A DNA stretch of 64,000 nucleotides from Aquibium oceanicum. Its GTDB lineage: Bacteria; Pseudomonadota; Alphaproteobacteria; Rhizobiales; Rhizobiaceae. Positions 8,360-17,670 of this stretch are shown here, in pieces. The stretch spans positions 2,316,501-2,380,500 of the forward strand of contig NZ_CP018171.1 in assembly GCF_001889605.1 (NCBI RefSeq), written 5' to 3'. How positions within the stretch are numbered: position 1 is the first letter of the stretch; every line of letters begins with the position of its first letter. The notes under the pieces were generated by a model. The model searched no databases, was not told the DNA's origin, and worked only from the letters and a program-made list of their open reading frames with translations. Position numbers and translations under genes: made by a program.

Positions 8360-9382
8360 TCAGCCAAGGTTCTTGCGCGCCAGCGCCGCGCCTTCGCCGA
8401 GGGCCTTCAGTTTGCCCACCGCGACATCGCGCGACAGCGGCGCCAGGCCGCAGTTGGTACAGGGCTGGATGCGCTCCGCGTCGGCGTGCTTCAGCGCCTC
8501 GGAGATCGTCGATGCCACTTCGTCCGGTGTCTCGACCCGGCTCGTCGCCACGTCGATGACGCCGACGAGCAACTGCTTGTCGGGCAGGAGTTCGATCAGC
8601 GAGATCGGCACGCGGGAATTCGCGCATTCCAGCGACACCTGCTGGATGGAGGAGGCGTTGAGCGCGGGGAAGATCGCCTCGTACTGGCGCCATTCGTTGC
8701 CCAGCGTCTCCTTCCACTTCACGTTCGCCTCGATGCCGTAGCCGTAGCAGATATGGACGGCGGTGGCGCATTTCAGGCCGCGGGCGGCGCGCTCCAGCGC
8801 GGCGATGCCCCAGTCGTTCACCTCGTCCATGAAGACGTTGAAGGCCGGCTCGTCGAACTGCACGACATCGACGCCCGCCGCTTCCAGCTCCAGCGCCTCC
8901 TCGTTGAGGATGTCGGCGAAGGCCATCGCCATGTCGGCGCGGCGGCCGTAGTGCTTATCGGCCAGCGTGTCGCAGATGGTCATCGGGCCGGGCAGGGTCC
9001 ATTTCAGCTTGCGGCCGGTGTGCGACCGGCAGAAGGCGGCTTCGTCGCGGTGCACGGGCCGGGTGCGCCGCAGGGCTCCCGTCACCGTCGGCACGTCGGC
9101 GACGTAGCGGTTGTTGCGGATGCCCATGGGCGTCATGAGCTCCCAGTCGATGCCTTCCACGCTCTCAAGGAAGCCGTGCACGAAGTGGCGCCGGAACTGC
9201 TCGCCATCCGAGACGATGTCGATGCCTGCGTCCTCCTGCTCCTTGATCCAGACGAGCGCGGCATCGCGCTTGGCCCGGTCGAGTTCGGCGCCTTCGAAGC
9301 GCCATTTCGGCCAGAGCTTTTCGGTCTCGGCCAGCCAGTGCGGTTTCGGCAGACTGCCGGCGATGGTGGTGGGGAAGAGCAT
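8360..9382 (-). CDS. Core-MetE type cobalamin-independent methionine synthase
   Basis: A 340-residue protein equal to the catalytic C-terminal half of MetE, without the N-terminal folate-binding duplicate. It starts MLFPTTIAGSLPKPHW. Likely zinc ligands match MetE: His210 and Cys212 (AVHICYGYG), Glu252 (SLECANS) and Cys311 (TNCGLAP). FDEPAF is also conserved. Core-MetE proteins transfer methyl groups to homocysteine; some families use donors other than methyl-folate polyglutamates. The donor here is not evident, and no MesX/DUF1852 partner is in the window. It lies 30 bp downstream of a MAPEG gene. Confidence 0.88.
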   Translation of the reverse strand: MLFPTTIAGSLPKPHWLAETEKLWPKWRFEGAELDRAKRDAALVWIKEQEDAGIDIVSDGEQFRRHFVHGFLESVEGIDWELMTPMGIRNNRYVADVPTVTGALRRTRPVHRDEAAFCRSHTGRKLKWTLPGPMTICDTLADKHYGRRADMAMAFADILNEEALELEAAGVDVVQFDEPAFNVFMDEVNDWGIAALERAARGLKCATAVHICYGYGIEANVKWKETLGNEWRQYEAIFPALNASSIQQVSLECANSRVPISLIELLPDKQLLVGVIDVATSRVETPDEVASTISEALKHADAERIQPCTNCGLAPLSRDVAVGKLKALGEGAALARKNLG

Positions 9383-9412
9383 TTTTCCTCGGGTCGGTTG
9401 ATTGCGAAGGTC

Positions 9413-9880
9413 TCAGGCCACGAGGGCTGCGACGAGAGCCCACAAGGTCATGAAGATCAGGATGAGCGAGCCGGCTGTCCAGAGATTGGCGCGCATGTCG
9501 TGCGTCTGGGCGGTAAAATAGGCCACGAAGTGCAGGAGCCTCGAAGCGACATAGCCGTAGAGCAGCAGCCAGGCGAGCCAGAGCGGGGGTTCCGCGAGGA
9601 CGAAGAGCAACCCCGCGACCAGGAAGAAGGGGATGTTCTCGAGGTCGTTCTGGTGGATGCGGCGGATGCGCTCGACGCGCTCGTTGGGTTCGATCTGCCT
9701 GGGATCCGGACTCGGGTTGAGGCGGGTCCTGCGCAGATCCTCGGGCGAGCGGTAGCCGCCCTTCTCCCGGATCATGCGCCAGACCGTCAGCCAGGACATC
9801 GATACCGCCTTCAGGATCATCAGGCAGGCAGCAATCGCATAGGTCTCCATCAGCGGGTTCTGAAGGCTGATGCCATCCAC
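9413..9880 (-). CDS. MAPEG family membrane protein
   Basis: A 155-residue, four-helix membrane protein. The family signature follows the first helix: ERVERIRRIHQNDLENIPFF, which in microsomal glutathione transferases and PGES-like proteins binds glutathione. The helices are at roughly residues 10-30, 82-102, 105-120 and 133-153. It is probably a glutathione-dependent transferase or peroxidase in the inner membrane; the substrate is unknown. It is the first gene of a minus-strand run with the core-MetE and YaiI-type genes. The window also carries glutathione-dependent formaldehyde enzymes, though linkage is only positional. Confidence 0.85.
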   Translation of the reverse strand: MDGISLQNPLMETYAIAACLMILKAVSMSWLTVWRMIREKGGYRSPEDLRRTRLNPSPDPRQIEPNERVERIRRIHQNDLENIPFFLVAGLLFVLAEPPLWLAWLLLYGYVASRLLHFVAYFTAQTHDMRANLWTAGSLILIFMTLWALVAALVA

Positions 9881-9989
9881 GGTCGTTCCCCCTCGATTCC
9901 GGCCGGCGGCGCGGAGGCGGGTACGCTATCACATCGTCGTTCGGAGCGCCCGCACGCTTCGACGCGCGCGCCGGCACAGGGTACGGCGC

Positions 9990-10808
9990 CTATCCGCCCA
10001 GATGACAGCGGACAAGCGTCGCCTGCACGGGGGTCTCGGGCGAGCCGATTTCCAGCCGATCGGCAGCGGTGAGCGACAGCCGGATCTGACGGTCCTCCGT
10101 TTCGCCTTCGGCGATGCAGGAAGCGGCAAGCGTCACGATGCCGTCGGCGAGCGGCGCCTCTTCGATGTTGCACAGGCTCTCGTAGCGGCGAATGGTGGTC
10201 GGCGTGATGACGGCCATCTGTTCCACCGGCTCCTGGTCGATGCGGCTGCACTGGGTCGCATCGCCGGCCCATACACCCACGTAGTCCGGGCCGACGCCCG
10301 CTGGCCGGGCGCGGGCGGCGGAGAGGGTGTCGACTCTGAGAAGCTCCGCTGCCGCCAGCCGCGCCTGCGGGTCGCCTTCGGGGAGTTCGGTCTCAGTCTT
10401 CGATTCCTCGATACGGCGGTTGAGGTCATCGGCGGCTTCGCGAAGCTCCACCGCTGCCCGCTCGGCAGCGCCTTTGGCGATGCGACCGAGTTCCCGGGCA
10501 TAGTCCCCGGCCTTGTCGATTGCCGGACCGGCATCCTCGATCGCCTGTTCGGCTGCGTCGCGGCCTTGCTTGAGCAAGGTGCCAGCACCCTCGGCGATCG
10601 ACTTCGCGCCGTCTCGAAGCTGGTTGACCGCGCGATCCCGTTCGGCCGCGTCGTCACCTCCGTCCGGGGTGGCCGGGGGCGACGGCTCCGCTGCCGTCGG
10701 CGAATCGGCGGTCGGAGGAACGGCGGCTCCATCGGCTTTCTCGTCGCTGCAGGCTGCGAGTGACAGCGCGACAACGCCGGCGAAAATGGACAGAGTGAAT
10801 GGTCTCAT
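9990..10808 (-). CDS. Predicted lipoprotein with coiled-coil region
   Basis: A 272-residue protein starting MRPFTLSIFAGVVALSLAACSD, a signal peptide with lipobox LAAC and lipidated Cys near residue 19. A Pro/Ala/Asp-rich linker follows, then an alanine- and glutamate-rich helical region at about 50-150 (AAERDRAVNQLRDGAKSIAEG, AAVELREAADDLNRRIEES). A C-terminal globular part has three cysteines: GVWAGDATQCSRID, YESLCNIEEAPL and VRCHLGG. I do not recognise the C-terminal domain. It is probably periplasmic and membrane-anchored. The ATG at 10808 is chosen so that the signal peptide begins the protein. Confidence 0.75.
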   Translation of the reverse strand: MRPFTLSIFAGVVALSLAACSDEKADGAAVPPTADSPTAAEPSPPATPDGGDDAAERDRAVNQLRDGAKSIAEGAGTLLKQGRDAAEQAIEDAGPAIDKAGDYARELGRIAKGAAERAAVELREAADDLNRRIEESKTETELPEGDPQARLAAAELLRVDTLSAARARPAGVGPDYVGVWAGDATQCSRIDQEPVEQMAVITPTTIRRYESLCNIEEAPLADGIVTLAASCIAEGETEDRQIRLSLTAADRLEIGSPETPVQATLVRCHLGG

Positions 10809-10961
10809 CGTGGCTCCAGGGAACATCCGGCCGGAACGGCCGCGTCCACGGGGGAATGCTCGTGCGGCGAGCGGGTTCCGCCGGGGGGGCAGCGGAGCGC
10901 CACGCTCCTGATGCTCTCGCCCTCATGCATCAGATGGTGGGAAACAGCATTCTTCTCCTCC

Positions 10962-10985
10962 GGACCGCCACCCGCGTGGCGGTCC
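10962..10985 (-). terminator. Hairpin downstream of the clpP-like gene
   Basis: GGACCGCCAC-CCGC-GTGGCGGTCC is a perfect 10-bp stem with a 4-nt loop, 27 bp beyond the ClpP stop codon. No T-run follows on the minus strand, so it may be a weak or factor-assisted terminator or a 3'-end stabiliser. Confidence 0.5.
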
Positions 10986-11012
10986 TCAAGCACGGCCGGA
11001 CCGGGCCGACGG

Positions 11013-11606
11013 CTACTTCAACTCGTCGACCGTGTTGATCACCGATCCCAGAAGACCGTAGGCGAGCGCTTCCTCGGTGGTGAGCCAGAAATCGCGATGG
11101 ATATCCTTCATGATCTTTTCCGGCGGCTGGCCGGTCGCGGTGCCGAAGAGCTTGGCGAAGCGCTCGCGCATGCGGATGACCTGTTCGGCCTGGATGGCGA
11201 TGTCGGACGCCGAGCCGCGCACGCCGCCGCTCGGTTCGTGAAGAAGAAAGCGCGTGTTCGGCAGGCAGTAGCGGTTCTCGAGCTTGGCACCGACGAAGAT
11301 CAGCGCGCCCGCGCTGGCCACCCAGCCGCTGCCGATCGTGCGCACGGTCGGGCGGATGAACTTGATGATGTCGTGGACCATGTCGCCCGATTCGACGTGT
11401 CCGCCGGGCGAGGAGATGAACATGTTGATCGGCGCGTCGCTGTCCTCGGCCAGCGCGAGCAGTTGCGTGACCGTCCGCTGCGCCAGCTTGTCGTTGATCT
11501 CGCCAGTGACGATCACGTTGCGGCTCTTGAAGAAGAGCGCCTCGATCGGTCCGGGCTGCTTGGGTTCTTCGCCCTTGCCGGGTTCTTCCAGAAGCCAGGT
11601 GTTCAT
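11013..11606 (-). CDS. clpP: ClpP-like ATP-dependent protease subunit
   Basis: A 197-residue ClpP-fold serine protease. The complete triad is present: Ser98 (SGWVASAGALIF), His123 (TRFLLHEPSGG) and Asp172 (IHRDFWLTTEEA). The oxyanion region ISSPGGHV is also there. The N terminus (EEPGKGEEPKQPGP) is unlike the usual housekeeping ClpP, and there is no clpX next door, so this may be an additional paralogue rather than the main ClpP. It begins 25 bp after the alcohol dehydrogenase stop, suggesting co-transcription. The ATG at 11606 follows GGAAAGGCAC. Confidence 0.88.
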   Translation of the reverse strand: MNTWLLEEPGKGEEPKQPGPIEALFFKSRNVIVTGEINDKLAQRTVTQLLALAEDSDAPINMFISSPGGHVESGDMVHDIIKFIRPTVRTIGSGWVASAGALIFVGAKLENRYCLPNTRFLLHEPSGGVRGSASDIAIQAEQVIRMRERFAKLFGTATGQPPEKIMKDIHRDFWLTTEEALAYGLLGSVINTVDELK

Positions 11607-11631
11607 GCGTGTGCCTTTCCTTGTCTGGGCA

Positions 11632-12756
<1,125 letters not shown>

Positions 12757-12953
12757 GGGCGGTCCCTCCTGGTCTGCGATTTGCGCGGCAAGATTTCAGG
12801 AATTCCACGGGCGGGCAAGCCCATGCCGGGGAACCAGTCCGGGGCGGCCGCGTTACGGCCGGGTTCCGGCATCAATCCGTCACCGAACGGACATCGTCGG
12901 GTCATGCGGATTGGCTAAGTCCCCCTCGGCGGGGGCGGCCCGGGAGAGACGAC

Positions 12954-13148
12954 ATGCACTGCAATACGACCATAGACGAACTGCTCAGCGAGCCCATCAT
13001 CCGCAAACTCATGGCAAGCGACGGTATCAAGGCCGAGGACATCCGGTCGCTGTTGGACGAGGCAAAGGCGCGTGCCAACATCACGACATCGGCCGGCGCG
13101 ATCAAGTTGCCGCGGCCGGCGACTTCCGTGATGGAAATCGCGGGCTAG
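12954..13148 (+). CDS. Small conserved-looking protein of unknown function
   Basis: A 64-residue open frame starting at an ATG preceded by CGGGAGAGACGAC, a good ribosome-binding site. The sequence MHCNTTIDELLSEPIIRKLM followed by a charged helix (GIKAEDIRSLLDEAKARANI) and a Pro/Ala tail reads like a folded helical protein with DNA-binding or adaptor size. No signal peptide or membrane segment is seen. It stands alone on the plus strand between the divergent dehydrogenase and the thermonuclease-like gene. Function unknown. Confidence 0.7.
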   Translation: MHCNTTIDELLSEPIIRKLMASDGIKAEDIRSLLDEAKARANITTSAGAIKLPRPATSVMEIAG

Positions 13149-13161
13149 CGCCCTTCGCGGT

Positions 13162-13821
13162 TCAGCCGCACCAGCTTTCCTTGCGGCCTCGCCATTCGTG
13201 GGCGAGGCCATCGGCGACGAGGATTTCGCCGATCGAGCGGCCGTCGCGGTGCACCGTCCGCAGTTTGCGGCCGTAGCGGTCTTCGTCGCGATCGGCGCGC
13301 CGCAGTTCGAAGGGGCCGTCGTTGAGGAGGGTCTGCAGGCGATGCGTCGCCTCGTCGGCCAGCCGCTTTTCGGAGGCGCAGGCAGGACCGCTGACCTCCG
13401 GCGTGTCGATGTCTGCAATGCGGATCTTCACCCCGTCCATCCAGAACGTGTCTCCGTCGACCACGCAATCGATCCGGGCCGCTGATCCGCAGATCGAAAA
13501 CCGCTTCTCGATCAGGTGACCCGAAGGCAGGCGCGCGGTCTCCCTGTCCGGACCCCGAAGCGCGACGTCGCCGCGCAAGGGCTGCTCCGCTTTGCCCGGC
13601 TCGAAATAGCCCACCAGATCGGGCGTCGGCGCAGCACCGGCGAGAAATGGAAGCGCGGCGGCGGCGAGGATGACGGCCAGGACCAGGAAGCCGAAGGACA
13701 GCGACATTCCCGGCTTGTAGGGAGCCCGCTTGGGAGGCGCCTGCCGGGGCCGGGGCCGCGATTTGCCGGACACTCCGCCGGTCGGCCTGTCGTTCCTCGA
13801 TCCGAATTTCTCGCCAGCCAT
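13162..13821 (-). CDS. Membrane-anchored thermonuclease-like (SNase) protein
   Basis: A 219-residue protein. A basic, Pro-rich N terminus (about 1-38) precedes one membrane segment at about 40-62 (LSFGFLVLAVILAAAALPFL). A staphylococcal-nuclease OB domain follows. Catalytic residues align: Arg134 and Glu142 in KIRIADIDTPEVSG and Arg185 in DRYGRKL; calcium ligands are likely in CVVDGDTF. The family cleaves single-stranded DNA or RNA, and here the domain would face the periplasm. Four or more cysteines suggest disulfides. Substrate and role are not clear. Confidence 0.87.
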   Translation of the reverse strand: MAGEKFGSRNDRPTGGVSGKSRPRPRQAPPKRAPYKPGMSLSFGFLVLAVILAAAALPFLAGAAPTPDLVGYFEPGKAEQPLRGDVALRGPDRETARLPSGHLIEKRFSICGSAARIDCVVDGDTFWMDGVKIRIADIDTPEVSGPACASEKRLADEATHRLQTLLNDGPFELRRADRDEDRYGRKLRTVHRDGRSIGEILVADGLAHEWRGRKESWCG

Positions 13822-14085
13822 CCGCGCCCTCGTTTCAGGTCGGGCGCATCCTGTCTCGTCGAAGCTAGGGATCGGTTAACGTCGGCCTAATTATTTTAGA
13901 GATCGCTGATCGAAATGGGGCAGCGAGGCCCGGGGGGAGGTCATCTTTTCGAGTCCGGCAGGAGCGAACCGCGCGAATTTCGTTCGGATTCAGTCTTTGT
14001 TGGTAATTTCCTGTTCACTTCGATGGAGAGTGCGTGCGGCGTCCGGCCCGCGTCCACCCGAACAGTGCCTGAGTCCGGGGTTTTC

Positions 14086-15051
14086 ATGCGTACGTCTCGA
14101 CTAGCGACGATCCTGCTTGCCAGCGCCATCCTGACCGGTTGCACCAGAAGCGCCGGGCTCGAAGACCTGGTTCCGCGTCCCTCGATGGAGGTGACGAATT
14201 CGATCTCCCGCCCCGACGCTCCCGTTGCCGAAGCGAACGAAACGGCGTCCCAGGATGAACCCGCCGGGACCGGTGGAGAGGCGTCCGCGCCCGTGGTGGA
14301 GGCGGCGCTGGTCGCGCCCGACAAGCCGTCCCCTGCGGCAAAGGCGCTGCTGGACGGCACGGTTCATCCGCAGCGCTTCCGCGACGCCCACCCGATCAAT
14401 TTCGGCAAGGCCTCGCCGCGCAACCTCGCCGTTCACGGGGTCGATGTCTCGCGCTGGCAGGGCAACATCGACTGGCCGAAGCTGAGGACGCAAGGGGCGA
14501 ACTTCGTCTGGATCAAGGCCACGGATGGCGGCGACCATCTCGATCCGATGTTCCGGCGCAACTGGAATGCCGCCGCCCTGGCCGGCGTGCCGCGCGGCGC
14601 CTACCATTTCTTCTACTGGTGCCGCACCGCATCCTCGCAGGCCGACTGGTTCATCCGCAACGTGCCGAAGACCAAGGGTGCCCTGCCGCCGGTGCTCGAC
14701 GTCGAATGGAACCACCTGTCCGAATGCAAGAAGCGGCCCTCGCGCGAGCAGGTGCTGGAGAAGATGCAGGTCTTCATGGACAGGCTGGAGAAGCACTACG
14801 GGCAGCGGCCCATCATCTACACCGCGCCCGACTTCTACCGCGACAACCTGAAAGGCGCATTCCCGAACCATCCCTTCTGGCTGCGCTCGGTCGCCGCGCA
14901 TCCGTCCAAGGTCTATCCAGGCCGCGACTGGGTGTTCTGGCAGTATTCGGGCTCCGGTCTGTCGCACGGGGTGGACGAGCGCATCGATTTGAACGTCTTC
15001 GTCGGCTCGGAAGGTCAGTGGCGCAAGTGGCTCGCCGCCAACGCGGGGTAG
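14086..15051 (+). CDS. GH25 lysozyme-family lipoprotein
   Basis: A 321-residue protein. The chosen ATG at 14086 begins MRTSRLATILLASAILTGC, a signal peptide with lipobox LTGC. A Pro/Ala-rich linker reaches about residue 100. The GH25 domain then starts at HGVDVSRWQGNIDW (Asp120), with FVWIKATDGGD, GAYHFFYW and PPVLDVEWN (Asp205, Glu207), the catalytic region of Chalaropsis-type lysozymes, and ends with VFWQYSGSG. It probably cleaves peptidoglycan in the periplasm. In-frame sequence upstream of 14086 is not a credible signal peptide. Confidence 0.9.
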   Translation: MRTSRLATILLASAILTGCTRSAGLEDLVPRPSMEVTNSISRPDAPVAEANETASQDEPAGTGGEASAPVVEAALVAPDKPSPAAKALLDGTVHPQRFRDAHPINFGKASPRNLAVHGVDVSRWQGNIDWPKLRTQGANFVWIKATDGGDHLDPMFRRNWNAAALAGVPRGAYHFFYWCRTASSQADWFIRNVPKTKGALPPVLDVEWNHLSECKKRPSREQVLEKMQVFMDRLEKHYGQRPIIYTAPDFYRDNLKGAFPNHPFWLRSVAAHPSKVYPGRDWVFWQYSGSGLSHGVDERIDLNVFVGSEGQWRKWLAANAG

Positions 15052-15655
15052 GCGGATCTCTCCGATGGGCTACGGGCGCGACTTATCGCCGCCACGCCCG
15101 CGAATGCGTCTGGCATTTGAGGTCCCATCTCCCAAGGGAGGCGGTGCGCGCGCTGGCGGACGGTCCGACAGCGCTGTTTTTCTAAAACGATGCCCGGCAG
15201 ACGCGCACCGCCGACGCTGCTGCCCCCCTCTGACTCACCCTGTGCCCAAAGGCCGTGGGTCGCCAGCACCGGAGGGGCCGGGACCGTGGGGCCTTGCCGA
15301 GGCAATCCCCGACCCCGCCAACCGGACGAGGCCAATCCCGCACGCCGCCACGTCCCCCTGGTCGGCCCGGCAGCCACCCAAGGCCCGGCGGACGTGACGG
15401 AGCGCATGATGCGGCATGGCCGGGGTGCGTGGACAAGAATCTGCGAGACCGGCGGTCGGCGCCGGGGGGCCGGCAGCCGGATCAAGGGGTTGGCGCGCGG
15501 AACGACCTGGATTAGTCGCTGGTTTGTCCACGTGTCAGCTCGCGCGGCGCGCCGGGTCGGGGCCGACGATGAGCGACGCGCCCGTCACTGCACGACGAAA
15601 AACGTCCCGACGTCAGCGCAGGATGCCCCCGGCGGCCAGCCGGCGGCGCCCGTGG
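15052..15655. other. 600-bp stretch with no recognisable gene
   Basis: This GC-rich interval between the lysozyme stop and the amidohydrolase stop holds only Pro/Arg/Gly-rich frames that look like composition artefacts. Small structures are visible: CTCCCAAGGGAG at about 15127-15140 and ACAGCGCTGT followed by TTTTT at about 15170, which could end the lysozyme transcript. I looked for RNase P RNA, tmRNA and 6S RNA landmarks and did not find them. Confidence 0.5.
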
Positions 15656-16543
15656 CTATCCCAGCCGGTAGACGCGCGCCGCTGTGTCGTGGAACAGGTT
15701 CGCCTGGTCGGCCTCGCTGAATTTTTCCGCCGCGGCGCGATGCGCCTGCATCAGGTCGGCGTAGCTGGTCCAGAGTTTCTCGATCGGGAAGTTTGAGCCG
15801 AACATCAGCCGCTCGCTGCCAAAGATTTCCATCGAAGCGTCGTAGATCGTGGAGATCAGCGCGGCGTCGTTGCCATGGACGAAGGTGCCGAGGCCGGAGA
15901 GTTTTGCGCTGAGATTGGGCGCCTGCGCCAGCGTCCGCAGCCCTTCCTTCCATTCCTCGACCGTACGGTCGTCGCTTGCGGTCAGCATGCCGACATGGGT
16001 GAGGATGAAATCGGTCTCGGGGTGTTCGCCGACGAGGTCGAGCCCATGGCGCATCTGGCCGGGGAAGAGCTGCAGGTCGAAGGACAGGCCGTAGTCCTTC
16101 AGGCGCCCGACATTCGCGCGCACCTTCGGATCGATCACCTGTCGCGCGTCCGCAGCGAAGCGGAAGGCGCTGTTTTCGTGCCAGTGCAGCTGCATGCGGA
16201 TGCCGCGCAGCAGGGGGTATTTCCTCAGCCGTTCGAGTTGCGGGCGCACGTCGTCCACGGTCATGTCGGCATAGCCGACGATGGCGTGCGGCCAGCCGGT
16301 GCGATCGGCGGTCTCGCTGACGAATGCGACCTCCTTTTCGAAGTCCTCCTTCGCCCAGTTGGTCTGCACGTAGACGGCCCGGGTAACGCCGAGCCCTTCG
16401 CGGTCGGCGAGAAATTCCTCCATCGGATAGTCGCGGCGGATCGGTTCGTAGGGACCGAAGATGCGCGGCACCATCGCGCCGACGAGCCAGGGCTGGTCCG
16501 CCTGCCGCCAGATGTGGAAGTGCGAATCGATCACGTTCTGCAT
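15656..16543 (-). CDS. Amidohydrolase_2 (TIM-barrel metal-dependent hydrolase)
   Basis: A 295-residue member of the amidohydrolase-related family that includes lactonases and decarboxylases. The N-terminal metal motif is DSHFHIWRQ. Further landmarks are YVQTNWAKEDFEKEV, LRGIRMQLHWHEN, FILTHVGM and the terminal RLMFGSNFPIEKLW with its catalytic Asp/Asn region. It may open a lactone or process a ring-cleavage product; the substrate is unknown. It overlaps the VWA gene stop (TGATG), so it is the last gene of the Mo-hydroxylase operon. A GTG three bases upstream is an alternative start. Confidence 0.85.
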   Translation of the reverse strand: MQNVIDSHFHIWRQADQPWLVGAMVPRIFGPYEPIRRDYPMEEFLADREGLGVTRAVYVQTNWAKEDFEKEVAFVSETADRTGWPHAIVGYADMTVDDVRPQLERLRKYPLLRGIRMQLHWHENSAFRFAADARQVIDPKVRANVGRLKDYGLSFDLQLFPGQMRHGLDLVGEHPETDFILTHVGMLTASDDRTVEEWKEGLRTLAQAPNLSAKLSGLGTFVHGNDAALISTIYDASMEIFGSERLMFGSNFPIEKLWTSYADLMQAHRAAAEKFSEADQANLFHDTAARVYRLG

Positions 16544-17670
16544 CACGACGCCTTTCGCCAGATCGTCTCGGCCGCCGGCGCGGGCCGGGCCAAAGAGAGG
16601 ATGAAACGGGTGAGGGCCTCGAGCGAGGATCCGTCTACCAGATCGTCGAGGAAGGGCAGCACGGCCCGGAGGGCCGCCGTCTCGGGGCGGAAGCGCGGAT
16701 CGGCGGCGAGCGGCGTGCAGAGCGACAGCCGGTGCGCCCGTGTCGAGAGCCGGCGCAGCGCGATTTCCATCTCGGCATGACCGCCGCGCTCCAGCCCGTC
16801 GGTCAGGAGTACGACCGACGCGCCGCGCGCGAAGGCAGCGAAGCGCGGGATGGCGAGGAAGGCGGCGAGCGCCGGCCCGATGCGCGTGCCGCCGTCCCAG
16901 TCCTCGACGAAGCCTGCGGCGCGCGCGAGCGCGGCGTCGCGGTCGGCAGCCTTGAGCGACGGCGTGATGCGGGTGAGGCGGGTGCCGATGGTGAAAATTT
17001 CGGCGCGCTCGGCGTGCCGCACGATCGTGTGGGCGAGATCGAGATGGTCCGCGGTATGCTGCTTCATCGACCCCGAGATGTCGATCAGCAGAAGCAGCTT
17101 GCGCTGCACGAGCGGGCGACGGCGCTTCGGCGGCTTCGGGATGTCGCCGTCGGTCCGCGCGATGGCTCGCAGCGAACGCCGCAGGTCCGGTTCGCCGCGC
17201 GAGCGGGTCCGCACGCTGCGTAGCGAGCGGCGCACGGGCAGGGCAGTGGGCAGTGCCCGGCCAAACGCGGCGAGCGTGGAGCCCCTGCCGGCAAAACGCC
17301 GCGCGCCCAACCGCTCGGCGCCCGAGGAGAGGGCGCCGCCCTTCTCCGACCGCGGTTCCTCCGCCTCCTGCTCGGGGGCCGCGTTGCCGTCCTTGACGCG
17401 GGTTTCATCGTCGCTGTCGCCTTCCGCCGCGAGTTCGGCGTCGCCCCAGAACCAGGCGCGGAACAGGGCGTCGAAATCGCCGCGACGATCCGGCTGCGGC
17501 GCCAGTGTCGCCAGCGCCGCCTGTCGGATATCCTCCATGGAGCGGGGGCCGAGCAGCGTCACGCCGCGCAGGAGGGCAATCGACTGCTCCGGCGCGACCG
17601 CGAAGCCGGCGGAGCGCAGCAGGCGTGCGAAGCCGAGAAGGTGATCGGCGGCTGGGGCAAGCTGGCTCAC
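16543..17670 (-). CDS. CoxE-like VWA domain protein
   Basis: A 375-residue protein. It begins at a GTG overlapping the MoxR stop (GTGA), with VSQLAPAADHLLGFARLLRSAG. The C-terminal half is a von Willebrand A domain with MIDAS motif DISGSM (about residues 195-200) and VVLLTDGLERG. A low-complexity Glu/Arg-rich linker precedes it. CoxE-type proteins act with a CoxD/MoxR ATPase in maturing molybdenum hydroxylases, shown for CO dehydrogenase. The linkage here to a split Mo hydroxylase supports an equivalent maturation role by analogy. Confidence 0.9.
   Translation of the reverse strand: MSQLAPAADHLLGFARLLRSAGFAVAPEQSIALLRGVTLLGPRSMEDIRQAALATLAPQPDRRGDFDALFRAWFWGDAELAAEGDSDDETRVKDGNAAPEQEAEEPRSEKGGALSSGAERLGARRFAGRGSTLAAFGRALPTALPVRRSLRSVRTRSRGEPDLRRSLRAIARTDGDIPKPPKRRRPLVQRKLLLLIDISGSMKQHTADHLDLAHTIVRHAERAEIFTIGTRLTRITPSLKAADRDAALARAAGFVEDWDGGTRIGPALAAFLAIPRFAAFARGASVVLLTDGLERGGHAEMEIALRRLSTRAHRLSLCTPLAADPRFRPETAALRAVLPFLDDLVDGSSLEALTRFILSLARPAPAAETIWRKAS

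Noticed and set aside
15052-15655. RNase P RNA, tmRNA or 6S RNA
   Set aside because: None of the conserved core sequences I know (for example the RNase P P4 region or a tRNA-like TTCGA end) was visible on either strand.
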